From positions 37,512,001-37,576,000 of the forward strand of contig CM060733.1 of the NCBI GenBank assembly GCA_030704615.1: a stretch of DNA of 64,000 bases, read 5' to 3'. Source of the stretch: Takakia lepidozioides. Taxonomy: Eukaryota; Streptophyta; Takakiopsida; Takakiales; Takakiaceae. Shown here piece after piece: positions 43,224 through 54,759 of this stretch. The notes below the pieces were generated by a model that saw nothing but the letters and a program-made list of their open reading frames with translations, did no database searches and was not told where the DNA came from. The stretch's first letter is position 1. Each line of letters begins with the position of its first letter. Made by a program: the position numbers and the translations under genes.

Positions 43224-44040
43224 CCCGACCCTGGGCGTCGCAAATCGCGGTTTCGCATATTTGCGACCCCCATTGGTTGCAAATTTGTGACGTTTTTTTT
43301 GGCGACGCCCGGGCGTCGCAAATTTGGGTTTTCCCCCTGTCCGAAAATGGTTGTTTTACGACGCCGCAGCGTGGCTGCGCCGTTTCCGCGGCGTCACTTA
43401 ACACATTTTTTATTTTTATTTTTATTTTTTGGCCTGTAATGGTAGTGGGAGTGGGCAGGCGGGAATCTGAGAGAGAGATCCGTCCAGGATAGCGGAGGTT
43501 CGGTGCGGACATGTGTGGTAGGGGGGACAGCTGGACAGGTGAGCATTCGAGACCATGTTTTGGATGAATTTATGTTAGGGTAGAGGCGGGGGGTAATGGG
43601 TTGGGGAGGGGGTGTAGAGAATGTGGTGGCCTTCATGCTATGTGTGTCTGTTAGAAGGTGAGTAAGGCGGGATGGGAAGTCAGCGGGTATGGGGGTAGTT
43701 GTGGTGGTGCGATGGACAAGCAATATGAGGGTTAAGGTGGGGTATTTAAGGTACTTGGGGAGGGGTGAGGTGCGAGAGTATTGGATCTGGCCAGGATCGA
43801 TAGCGGCTAGAGGCGTAACCTCAGGGGGTTAGCTGGGAGAGAGGGTGCAGGCCATTTGGCAGTTGTTGGTGTGTTTGAAGGAGGATGGTGGCGGCAGAGG
43901 GGGATGTTTGGGCCGCGTGGCGAGCCCATTGTAAAGCGGTGGGATCCTTGTTAAATCTCTATTACCATACGACAAGCGGGTCAAATTCTTTGTATACAGG
44001 CCATCATTTGGGGTCGTCTGACCACAACCCGCCCTCACTA
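42136..44040. other. Non-coding, repeat-rich stretch
   Basis: Holds a (TA)n tract near 42,857-42,895, a T run of about 33 at 43,191-43,223, and a cluster of GCGTCGCAAA/TTTGCGACG words between about 42,600 and 43,400. A sequence with GGTTCAAGTATGC near 42,972 resembles a Pol III B box. No gene recognised. Confidence 0.5.
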
Positions 44041-44044
44041 CTAG

Positions 44045-45040
44045 ATGCAGATTAACCTCACATCCTGGAATATTAGGGGACTAGGACAAGACCCCTCTTC
44101 TCTGAAAAGGGTCAGGCTAGCCTCATCTCTTAACACCTTGATTAATCAGACAGCTATAGACTTCATTCAGGAACATAAACAAAATCAAGCAAAAATAAAC
44201 AGCCTGACAGACCACCTCTAGCCCAAAAATCTGACTCTCTGGAAACCTACCTCGGAGGGATCGAGGGGAGGAACTGCAATGCTTTTCTCCCCTTCTACCC
44301 ACTCTCTAATTGTAGCAGAAGAACCTTGGATAGTAGGCCGTGCGCAGTTTTGCTCCGTAGCACTGCCAAACAACCTAGGAATACTGGGATTAGTAAACAT
44401 TTATGCCCCTAACTGCCCTACGGAAAGAGTAGTGTTTTGGACCGAGCTGCATTCCAAGATGCAAGCCCACCAAGGTATTCATTAGTGGATCGTTGCGGGA
44501 GACTTCAACATGGTGGAGCAAGCCACGGATAGAAGAGATCCAGGGCAGGCAGGATCAATCTCAGAGGGTGTAGACAGATGGCTGCAGCTGGCCCAAGACC
44601 ACAATCTAATCGAGACGGATTGGATCCACCAGCAACCAAATAGGGTAGTGCAACCATTTTTTACTTGGACAAATGGCAGGGACTTGTCCCACCTGCATAT
44701 GGCAAGGCTCGACAAAATATATGCCTCCTTCAGCATAATTCAATGGACTGCCCGTCTGCCTCAGGAGGCCATACCAATAGGGTTTGATCATGCGCAAGTT
44801 TCAGCTTCCATCTCAATCCCGAACACGCAGGCTAGAGGGAGGGGAATATACAGGCTAAATGCCTCCCTCCTGAAAATCCGAGGCTTCAAGCAAGACCTAT
44901 CCAATGCTTGGGCACAAGCAGGGAATGCAGCCACCAACCCCACAGAAAAATTCCTTCAAAAGCTGAAGGCAGTGGGTGTAGCCAGTCAAAAGCTTAGCAA
45001 GGAAATAGCGGAGGCCAGGAAAAAAAGGTTCAAGCTCTAA
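44045..45040 (+). pseudogene. LINE endonuclease domain
   Basis: MQINLTSWNIRGLGQDPSSL opens an APE-type endonuclease, and NSLTDHL is followed by a TAG. Later boxes are FCSVALPNNLGILGLVNIYA, IVAGDFNMVEQATDRRDPGQ and HMARLDKIYASFSI. The conserved N of SWNIRG, the GDFN box and an RLD-I pattern identify the family. Stops at about 44,219 and 44,484 disable it. The region 45,041-46,560 should hold the first half of RT but is too decayed to read. Confidence 0.78.
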
Positions 45041-46560
45041 CCAAGTGCCTTAAAGTTTGCCAAGTAAGGATGGAATCCCCCAGATGTGACGAAGCCACCT
45101 ACCGGACATACCTGGAGGCAAAGAAAAACATGGAGCTCTTCCAAACACTTAGGGAAGGACAATAAACTTCACTACAGTCTAAAATCAAGGCAGACACAAT
45201 ACAACCTATCTAAGCCATCAGAAACAAGTACTATGGCTTAGACAGTACTATGAAAGACATCATTTTCTCTCACTTGTGTAGGAAATCCATTCCCCTGGCA
45301 CAGTCTCGAAACACTTTCACAGCTGCTGCAACATCTAAGCCACCCATCCGAACATCTAACAGATCTCGCACACTGCTCCCACCACCACAAAAGCAACACC
45401 AGGTAGTAGGATGTCAATATGCAACACCAATGACATCTCCTCTTTCCATATTCTATGTGTATAGTTCAGAGTATACCACTAAACATTGTGTGTAAAAGGA
45501 TAGTGTGGACACATTACATTTGATTACATATGTTTAACCACTAGACCAAGCATGGTCTGGAGGGTACATCGGTCCCATGAGTAAGACTTTTTATTTCTAC
45601 ATGAGGAACTACGCCTTCATGCAGTAGTGGGGTTATGATATGTGATTTTTGTAGTTAGACTTTGTTTGGCTCTTGCTCTGCCCACAAATGTAAAAATCTC
45701 TTTCATCTCTCCCTCTATCTCTGGATCCCTCATCCTTGGTGAGGACTCTAGCTAAAAGGATCTGAAGAGCTAAGCAACTTGCACAGATAACTCTTGAGCA
45801 ATATTTGTAGTTGATGTATTTGTCGGCCTTTGGATTCCACGGTGATGTTCTATACCTTTCCCCTTTGGACCTTCGACATACAATTCCTTTTCTTCCCTTG
45901 GTTTTGATAGTTCTATGTGTTTCTACTGTGTCACTTGGGCTACTCCACCTTTTGCGAACTAAATTTCTATGTCTTCCTTCTCTCCATCACAATTTGGATG
46001 TTGGCAGCCCAACAACCTAGAGACACCCTGCCAACTGTTCCAAGGCTGATTGCAAATGGAATAGAAAAGAGTGAAGGTCTTAGAGGAATCATAAAAACTG
46101 TGCAATGCGCCCCCAAACCCAGCGGAGAAGAAAACTGACATACCTCCCACCAGCCATGAGTTCAGTGACAATGCAAAGCTTGGGCCAGCATGAGCATGCA
46201 CCAATGAACTGCAACAAGTTTTTATGCTTGATGAGTCTACATTCATCTCCAATTTACTGCTATGTCAACCTCCTCTCTGCCACCCATCACTCAGGTCTGT
46301 CATGCATGAAGGATGATGCCAAATTTAGTACCGTGTGTATCAACTTCAAATTTCAATGTTGCTAAGAACTTTTCTCAATAGTAATAACCACGTGTATTTT
46401 ATGTCGTATACATCCAGCTATTGAGTTAAAGACACTGAATAACACACTCAAACTGCTAGTACAATAAAAACCTGTATTAAGGGACCTCAACAATGAGCAA
46501 ACACTTGAACCAATGGACCAAGGAACTTGAGAACATTCTAAACCGAAAGACATGCGCAAA
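45041..46560. other. Decayed LINE interior, no readable gene
   Basis: Expected to hold the LINE RT start. Only short frames remain. Confidence 0.35.
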
Positions 46561-46631
46561 TAATTCAGATGGCATTTTCCCCCTTCCTATTCATAATAGC
46601 AGCAGATGCACTGGGTCACATGCTAGAAGCA

Positions 46632-47447
46632 CGGGTGGATCACTCTATGTATTTTTTCCATATCACGTGCGTACAAAGGTATATTTATACCAGGCTATAT
46701 TTTTAAGATTTTGCATTTTTTTCCACCCTATCTTTAGGTAATATTGTAAAACCCTTTGTTTCTTAATACCCTATTTTTTTATAAATTTTTTTGCAACAAT
46801 TAATTAGACCCTATTTTTAATCATCTTTTTAAATAATTGTAAAATTTCAAAGCATGTACACAAACAATATTCCACACATAAGTCAAATGCCGGACCCAAC
46901 GAAAAGTTTAGTTTCCATTAGCCCCGAACTCATTAGCCACGAACTCATCACTTGGATCTAAAGAGTGCAAGTTCTGAGATGGTTCAAACGTCATAGTCAT
47001 TGTTTGAGATTATGGTCTCAACATCAATCCACTGTGTATCAGTGGAATCATAATTGAACTTCAGGTGACCTCTACCTTTAGAGAACCAATTCAAAAACAC
47101 CATAATAGAAGGACCCCCATATTTGGGTAGAGTAGGCTTAGTCATCAAATCAAAAGGCTGCCTTGATATTCCTCATTTAGAGCCAACTTTCATTCGAATC
47201 TTTTGTACTCTGGATGAAATATGAGGGATGGATACATTATACTATAGATAAACCCTTTATTACATTATTATTTTAAAGTAAAACTCTAGATTTTTTGTGA
47301 CATTTTTTTTTTTTTTTTTTTTGGGTGAAATGATATTGCCCTACCGTATTTTTTAAGTAAAACAATTCTAAAATTTACCTCAAAAGAATAAACTGCACCC
47401 TATATTTGTTCTCACGTGGTTTTGAAAATACGGGGAGTGACCCCCCC
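46632..47447. mobile_element. MITE copy 1 (816 bp) inserted in the LINE
   Basis: It begins CGGGTGGATCACTCTATGTA and ends with GGGGAGTGACCCCCCC. The ends are imperfect inverted repeats sharing TCACTC, GTATTTT and CACGTG. It breaks the RT frame between HMLEARV and GVTPPRLEAN. Its body is AT-rich and non-coding and matches the reverse complement of copy 2. No clear target duplication was found here. Confidence 0.65.
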
Positions 47448-48540
47448 AAGGCTGGAAGCCAACAACCAAATCAAAGGCCTTCACATCATCAATCACTATA
47501 CAACCCTACCGCAACAAGTCAATGAATCAATGTTTGTAGACGACACTTTCCTGGCCTTGCAAGCCACTCAATCCAACCTGGATACAACCAGCAACGAGCT
47601 GCAATCCTTCTCCTAGGCCTCTGGATTCAGAGTAAACTGGGGTAAAACCCTGCGCCTTGTTGGTGGGTGATACCTCAACATCACAGCTGGTAGCGCAGTC
47701 CACAGGCTTGAAATGGCTAAAGCCACGCCAAACAATCACCCTTCTTGGATATATCTACGGCATAGACCTCTCAGATCAGCAAGTATTTGCGGCCACGCAA
47801 GCAAAATTTAGGAACAAGCTAGCATACTGGGGCTCCCAGCACCTCTCCATCACCAGGAGGGTGTTGGCAGCCAATCAAGTTCTCTCAGCAGGGCAGTGGT
47901 TCTTTGCCTCGGCATGGAAACCCAACGAAATGCAAATCAAGGATATGAAAAAGTTATTTCACAATTTCGTGTAGGGCAAAACATCCTTCACATAAAAAGA
48001 GGCCTCAAGTGTCGTGGAAGCAAATCTGCTTGCCGAAAAAAAAAGGAGGACTAGGCAATATAGACCCGCAAACTCAAATCACGGCCCTTCTGGCAAAATG
48101 GATCTCGAGGTTCTTGGGCCCAGAAGGAGGGCCCTGGAAACACTTGGTCTGCGACAACATAGCCCTGGCCTCGCCGCTAAAATCGGCAAAGTGAGCTCCC
48201 TCCTTCAGATGGGTGGTAAATGGATTCAAACATAAGGTGGTAGGCTCGCCTTTGTGGATAGCAATCTTGCAGGCCTGGGCCAGGCTCAGACCCTACCTTC
48301 TAAAATCGAGCCCGGAATCCCACGAAGAAATCCTTCGTGAATTCTTGTTTGTCAACACCACCACCCCAACGCCTGATAAAAAAACAACAAGCCTGCAAAT
48401 GGTCATAGTGGGAAGAGACAGACATTTAACAGGTCAAATATATATGCGCCAATGGGGAATTTCTGCCAAAAGACCGGATCGCTGTCATAGTGGGCAAATC
48501 CAGGACATCAACGTCATATGACACCTTACTTCATTCGGTG
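47448..48540 (+). pseudogene. LINE reverse transcriptase, second half
   Basis: Reads QIKGLHIINHYTTLPQQ, SMFVDDTFLALQATQ (the F/Y-VDD catalytic box), ASGFRVNWGKT in the next frame, LLGYIYGIDLSDQQVFAATQ, ITRRVLAANQVLSAGQWFFA and KKKGGLGNIDPQTQITALLA. Several TAG stops are present. The order is that of the RT thumb and connection region in plant LINEs. Confidence 0.75.
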
Positions 48541-48603
48541 GCCACATTGTGGCTGCCATCTCTCGCGGCAGGACATGAAACACCAGACACCAACTTCTGG
48601 CTT

Positions 48604-49304
48604 GGTGGGGTCACTCCCCGTATTTTCAAAACCACGTGTGAACAAATATAGGGCGTGATTTATTTTTTTGAGGTAAATTTTATAAAAAATTTACTATATG
48701 GTAGGGCAATATCCTTTCACCCAGTTTTTTTAAAAGAAGGGTCACCAAAAATCCAAAGTTTTACTTAAAAATGTAATAAATGATTTTATCTAGAGTATAA
48801 TGTATACATCCTTGTGAAGTTTAATATATGTCATCCAGCTCTAATGCATCAAGGATGAAATCAGGTAGAGATTACCTGAAGTCAAATATGATTCCAGTGA
48901 TACACAATGGATTGATGTTGATACCATAACAGTGACTATGACATTTGAACCATCTCAAAACTTTGTAGATCCAAGTGGTGTTGCCGCTTTAAATGAGTTA
49001 GTGGCTAATAAAAATTAAACTTTTTCTTGGGTCCGACATTTTACTTATGTTATATGGAATGTATTTTATTGTGTACATGCTTTTGAAATTTTGCAATTAT
49101 TTAAAAGGAGAATTTTAAAATAAGATCTAATTAATTATTGCATTTTAAAAATTATAAAAAATATGGTGTTAGAAAACAAAGGGTTATACAATATTACCTA
49201 AAGATAGGGTGGAAAAAAATGCAAAATTTTAAAAATATAGCCTAGTATAAATATACATTTGTACGCATGTGACATGGAAAAAAATACATATAAGGACCCC
49301 CCCG
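48604..49304. mobile_element. MITE copy 2 (701 bp), opposite orientation to copy 1
   Basis: Starts GGTGGGGTCACTCCCCGTAT and ends near ATAAGGACCCCCCCG. It is flanked by TGGCTT at 48,598-48,603 and 49,305-49,310, a likely 6-bp duplication. Its interior is the reverse complement of copy 1 with scattered changes. The superfamily is not clear. Confidence 0.65.
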
Positions 49305-49764
49305 TGGCTTCTGGACGTTGGGAATAATCAATAGCACGATCACAATTCTCTTTGTCATAGAATTGGATGAACAACAATTCATAGGATATCACTTTCACTG
49401 CGATCCCAAAACCATGAGACTTGCCCTTCAAAATCGACAGGCCATTCCCACCCCCTGCTTCACCCACACCCCTATTAGGATTTTCTGTTGGTCATCCCTA
49501 GCCAAAGAGATGAACCCCAGCCTGCCGCTCACCACCCCCTGTATACCTGGCTAGCCAACCAAACATTTATATGGATCGGAGGGAGACCCCTTTATGACCT
49601 GCAGATGGATCTGAAAGAGTGGCAATGGAAATTCCAGCCCTCCCCAAAGCCATTCTTCGCCTACACCACAAAAAAAGCCTACTCGGCCATGTTGGACCCA
49701 CAACCCCTCCTGGGAAAATGGAATGAAAGGTGGAGTCACCTGGACTTTCAAAATGAAAACTAGA

Positions 49765-50280
49765 ATGCCATATGGGGGACAATTTGGAACAAAATAAGAC
49801 CAGCCAAAGTCGCGACATTCCTATGGCAAATAGCAAACAGAGCTCTAAAAGTAGGAGAATGGCTGGGATTCGACACTGCCCTCCTATGTAAATGTTGCTC
49901 AGCCGCCCTAATGGAAACAGTTGAACACTGCCTGCTCAACTGTCAAGGACTATTGGTGGTCGCTCGTCACCGCATTCTATCGATCGTGGGGGCCCATAAA
50001 CCTCGCACCGGCAGCAATCCTGTTAAACTACAACCAAACCAAAAAAGCCAAAGCCCATCACTGTCCGGTCCTTGAAAGCCTCAGAAGTGCCACACTCTGG
50101 CACCTCTGGAGAGCCAGGTGCGAAAGAACCTTCTGTGGAAGAACATATGCAATATCCAAAATCCTTGCAAAAATTTACATGGACATTCAAATTGAAGCGA
50201 GGAAAGCGTGGGTGAAACTATGTGTAGATATTGAAAGAGCAAGAATGGAGCAGCATGCAGCCGAGCTCCACGATGCCTTT
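49765..50280 (+). pseudogene. LINE zinc-binding (zf-RVT) tail
   Basis: NAIWGTIWNKIRPAKVATFL, WQIANRALKVGEWLGFDTAL and LCKCCSAALMETVEHCLLNC match zf-RVT, with the C-x2-C and H-x4-C ligands. The frame from 49,921 continues ATLWHLW and RCERTFCGRTYA, the usual C-terminal W-x4-R-C region. It lies downstream of MITE 2. Confidence 0.75.
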
Positions 50281-50479
50281 GAGTTAATGTTAATGCCAAT
50301 TGAGTTAAAAACACCTCCACTCGTTTTACATTTTTTCGTGCTTTTTGGTTTACTTGGGTTGCCTCCTGGGGGAGAGATGGGATTATCTGAAACAGCACCT
50401 CCCTTGCTCAGTGCGATTGGAACAAGCTGCCCCCAAGGGTCTGGAGGGGAAAAATATTCCTTCCACAACTTCTCCTCAT

Positions 50480-50790
50480 CCCTATATGTTCTTGGATACT
50501 TCCAAATGCCACATTGGCAGTCACATGCCAAAAAAAATTAGACCGCCATAGATCAACCCAACAAGCTAACTTGTAGAATTCAACATGAAAATCAGGGTTG
50601 ACTCTGATAAGAGGGCAAAACAGGCTGAAATGTGCTGAAGAATGAGCCGTTACCACTTTGTCCTTGACCTCGTGTCATGGCAGCTAGCTTTTCTTTCAAC
50701 CATGGAGGATTCAACCGACCATCAACCCTAAAGGACCTCCTGTGTGTGCTGCTTGTTACCATCCACCGCCTCGCCGGAGTTTGACAGGGA
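50480..50790. repeat. Module shared with the Pack-CACTA interior
   Basis: Words such as CACATTGGCAGTCACATGCC, GCTAACTTGTAGAATTCAAC and GGACCTCCTGTGTGTGCTGC recur at 16.3-16.5, 19.1, 20.7-20.95 and (reversed) 63.25 kb. It may be the 3' end of a LINE or a host sequence copied with the PPR cargo. Confidence 0.5.
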
Positions 50791-50969
50791 TGTCAACTGG
50801 AAGCACGTCAAGCTCTCATCAAAGGCCTCTAGGCTCATTTTCCGCTAATCATTCCATCTACCTCAGAGCACCAATGCGTCTGAGGAGGAACATGGCCCTA
50901 CGACTGGGTAGTATCTTAAGCAAAGTAGACCACACCAAAGAATCCAGAAAAAAGGTGGAAAACAGGTAG

Positions 50970-51200
50970 AATCAGTCTCAGGGAATCGGCCTCTTAGAGG
51001 TGCAAGTTCGAATATACTCAGCATGAGTGGCTAGGATCCCCTTCACTGACTAGAGTGTGTGTGCCTCATGGCGTAATTCGAGGGTTTATTTTTCTCCCTC
51101 CCAAGAACTCGATGTAAGGGTTTGCCCACCAAAAAATTTCGGAATAAAGTTAACCAGGGCTCTTCCCCGTTAACAAAATAATAATAATAATAATAATTTC
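50970..51200 (+). mobile_element. Possible tRNA-derived SINE
   Basis: AGGTGCAAGTTCGAATATAC resembles a Pol III B box, and the segment ends in an ATA-repeat tail (51,176-51,197), the usual form of a plant SINE. No A box could be placed confidently. Confidence 0.35.
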
Positions 51201-52679
51201 TTTGTGAAATTAAGTGAAATCTTCTAACTTCATTAAAGACATACTATGGTTATTTTAATTTTAATTTTAATTATCTATATCCGGTTGATAACCGGCTGGT
51301 ATTAGATTGGAGTGCCCACCCTATTGCCACCCTATTGATACCCGTCTGCAAATCAAAAATCCGGCGGGTACTAAAATTAAGAGAATCTTCCAATACTATG
51401 GAACCGGCTGGTATTGGAAGCTTACCGGCCCAACACTGGTTTACAAGCACCGTATGTTTCTCAATATCAGACTTGCCAACTGTGGCGATTTCAGAGATAA
51501 CTTTGCCAACAATGCACTCTCGTTGTGGTGGATTTTGGAAATTCTACCGACCTTAAGGAAAAGAGTGGGATGTCACATACATCGCTGACTATTGACAACA
51601 AGGAATCTCCAACAAACTCAAGTAGTGGAAGGTAATGATACAAAAGGGACTTGCTCAAGTAGTGACCAACATGAAGAGTGCGTCCATGAAGCATTTCCGT
51701 GCAATATGGAGGGAGCTAGCACTGTGTTGACATTTAACACAGTGTTGTCATTTTCAGCATTTTCAACACTGTTGAAAATTTTCAACATTTTCAATTTTGA
51801 ACATTTAACACTGTTGAAAATTTTCAGCCCGCTAATCCCTCGGATCTAAGTCAAGGTTGCATGCCAGGGAAGGCCGTTGAAGGGGCGCACTGGAAATTCA
51901 GTGGAGGAGTTGGTCGGATATAGCTACTCATTCTTGGAGGATTTCTATTGGTTTGGTGAGCTGATTCCTACGTATCCAAGCTTTTCGGTGTCCCCAAGTG
52001 AGTGTCAAGCACTCTGCCTGAATCGCTGCCTTCTGGTCCAACAGCTCGTTCTGGGGTCAAGAGTGTTTCAAATTCCGCATGGCCTCCAAACCATCGGAAC
52101 GACCTCCGATGGGCCAGCTCATACCGTCTTCCTCAAAATCCCCAAAAGCTAGATCTTAGTACATACGTACATAGGGAACAGTAGATGTTTCCTGAGGTTT
52201 TTCAGCCACATATGAGCAACAGGAGAGAATAAGTTTCACATTAGCCTGAGTTCAGATTCACCAAGAGGTTTGTAATTGAGATTCGGCAGACTTTCAAGCT
52301 TGTTTTCATATGCTTTTGGATAGCTTTGGGTCCTCTGTGTTGTCACTTTGCCTAGTAAGCTCCACCAATTTGACCAATTTGACCTGACCAAACCAGACCC
52401 GACCCATTTCATACTGCAATTCTCCAGATGTTAGAGCAAGGGTCCTCACATCCTTACTTATTCGGTCATATATACAAATTTTCTTTGTCATCTGGAAAAT
52501 ATACTTTCTTAACTAATTACACCCTCTATGTAATGGCCAAGAGGACACGCATTAGTAGAGTATGTTGGTAAGATCTTAACTTAAGTATAGTTATATATAA
52601 CAGACAGGCAAAGATGACATTTACAGGCATGTATGCACTTCTGACTTGTTTCTTTACGGAAGGCTTCTCTATGGTTTTG
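51201..52679. other. No gene recognised; local palindromes
   Basis: Between 51,725 and 51,830 the words CAACACTGTTGAAAATTTTC and their complements repeat several times. The rest is the 3' flank of PEX4 with no recognisable coding sequence. Confidence 0.4.
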
Positions 52680-54541
52680 TCAGCTTGGACGATTACCCTC
52701 AGGTGGAACAGCGCAAAGGCGGGTGTACATCTGAGCCATTGATCGAAAGCCTCGATGGTCACCAGATCTCAGCAAATTCCCTGTGTTCAAACACACCACC
52801 TCAAGATCAAGAAATCCTAGAGAAGTCGAACTGCCATGTCAAACTTTTGGTGCCAACAAGTATGCCTAAAATTTGAAGATCACTTTTCACTTCATTGATT
52901 GAATGGTCCAAACAGGAAAAATGATGGGATTGCTACCGATGTTTTGGGGATTCCAAACTCAAGGAAGCTGATATTCTTCCTGAAGTCCAATCCATGATAG
53001 GCCCCAAGTTTAGGAAAAAGACTTTAGTAGCACAAGAATGTGGATGCATGCCTCGCAAGCTAGCACCAACCCATTCCATGGCACCTTCGTGTGTCACATG
53101 CTAGTTATTTGCTGAGTCCTTACGCCAGACTATGGTGCAAATCCTGTCCTGTTGACAGTGCCCTCTTGGGTGTTGATACCTTCAATACTATCTTAAAGAG
53201 GAGTTAACATGGAAGCCCAAAATGCAAAAGGAGCAGAATGTACCAGAATCACAATTGAGGGGGCTATCAGCTTCAGGGTGAGCCATGAGCGCAATCACTG
53301 CTCGACACACTGACTGGAGCGTCCATGCTGGACTCCAAGCAGTCTTCAGAATATCCAGACAAATCTCTCCTGTCTGAAAGAGGTCTCACCAAATTGTTGA
53401 CCACTTTGTAAGCAAGGAAATTCCAGACTCCCGATTCCAAGCACCCTTCTTAATGACTTAGCATCTAAACACTTGAAATATCTACGCAGCACAAAACCTC
53501 TGGATCTGGAGCCATTTGGTCCCATTCATGCTCTGGCTACAGCTTCCCAGCAGATGGGTATGAATGTGGCAGGACGAGACAGACATAGTTTCATTTCTGA
53601 TGCAGTGCACTCACACCTCCTCAACAGAGCTGACTGTGGACTCGGGAAGAAGGAGAGCCACATGATGTACCAAACTTAAAGGAGCATAAAGAAACTGGGT
53701 GCACAAACGGCTTCGGTAGGACAATTTCGGTAAAAGTCGATCTGTCAATTTTAATTTCAACCCTAATGCTTCGCAAGCCACAAATGCAACTCACAACAAG
53801 AAAGGGCGAAAACTGGCAAAAGGAATCACCTTGAAGTGGACATTGGGATGAAAAATTTTGGTGACAAAGCGCACTTGTGGAGGTACTAAGGGATACTGCT
53901 CTGGCACATTGATGGCTAATTGGAACACCCCTTCCTCGTAGGGTGTGTCTGTTGGCCCCTGTAATTGCGTAAACAACCGAGGTGAGAATGTGCGCATGAA
54001 TTTTTGCGGGTACCTCTTGGCCTTTACGTACAGAACCGCTGATCGCAACCTTGCAAGCAAAAAGAGCATACAACATGCAGACTGTACAAAGCTAACTATT
54101 ACCACGTGGATCGCTGTTATCGATCTACACAATTTGATGATAGAAAGAGAAAGAGAGAGGACGAGAGAAGGGGAGGCATCAGATCAATGCGCCCGATTTT
54201 ACAGTGTTGAATCTAAAAGCTTGACCAGAAACCAGAAGACTAAAAGAAGCGGGTGACCTTGATGTGGGAAGTCCATCGATAGATATTGGTGTCATCACAT
54301 GTCATCCGAATATCACCATCGGTCCCTTTGTCTCTTTGCAAATCCTTGTACTCCTTAAATAGCCTAGCCCTCGATGCCTGCAACCACCCCGACCCAACGA
54401 AGCATTGAACGCCTCATACATCAGAGGATCAACGCCAAGAATATTGCCAAGGAGGAATCACTGGACCCAGATATCAATTCCCTGTATGAAGACTTTCCAA
54501 TAACACGTACGTAGGTTGGGCAAGGTTTGCGAACTTACCAT
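52680..54541 (-). CDS. PEX4: Peroxin-4, peroxisomal ubiquitin-conjugating enzyme E2 (five exons)
   Basis: Exons: 54,541-54,539 (coding part, ATG only), 54,377-54,258, 53,958-53,830, 53,373-53,244 and 52,780-52,680. All borders are GT-AG and phases agree, giving 160 residues; Arabidopsis PEX4 has 157. Exon 2 starts ASRARLFKEYKDLQRDKG. Exon 3 has GPTDTPYEEGVFQLAINVPE and the E2 signature HPNVHFK (His79-Asn81). Exon 4 has TGEICLDILKTAWSPAWTLQ with the catalytic Cys89. Exon 5 ends MAQMYTRLCAVPPEGNRPS. PEX4 is recruited by PEX22 to the peroxisome and monoubiquitinates the receptor PEX5 so that it can be recycled. The first codon sits at the exon 1 end (GCCATG then GTAAGT). The gene looks intact. 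Confidence 0.93.
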
Positions 54542-54609
54542 GGCTGCAAAGCCGAGGTATCCAACGAGCTCGTCTCGGCTGACACAGAGTTGCACTGTGC
54601 ATGATCTCC

Positions 54610-54625
54610 AAACCCTAACCCTAAA
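54610..54625. promoter_or_regulatory. Telo-box in the PEX4 leader
   Basis: AAACCCTAACCCTAAA lies about 70 bp before the PEX4 ATG. Plant telo-boxes of this sequence mark promoters or leaders of many growth-related genes; it also supports plant origin. Confidence 0.55.
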
Positions 54626-54759
54626 CTGGATGTGTAAGCTCTCCTCCATCTTCCTACTGAGATAATCTGAATCTTCTGTCCATCCAAGTTAAACGAAAAT
54701 GATCTGTTTAGTCTTTTTTTTTTTTTTTAGGAAAAGGGGGATAGTCTTAGTCTTATTAA

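Larger units (their letters stand above)
44045..50540 (+). mobile_element. Plant LINE (non-LTR retrotransposon), decayed, with two MITE insertions
   Basis: In order on the plus strand: endonuclease (44.05-45.04 kb), a remnant of RT with QMAFSPFLFIIAADALGHML at about 46.57 kb, MITE 1, the second half of RT (47.45-48.55 kb), MITE 2, and a zinc-binding tail (49.77-49.93 kb) with a C-terminal region to about 50.28 kb. Stops and frame changes are frequent. This is the usual order for L1-type plant LINEs. Confidence 0.8.
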
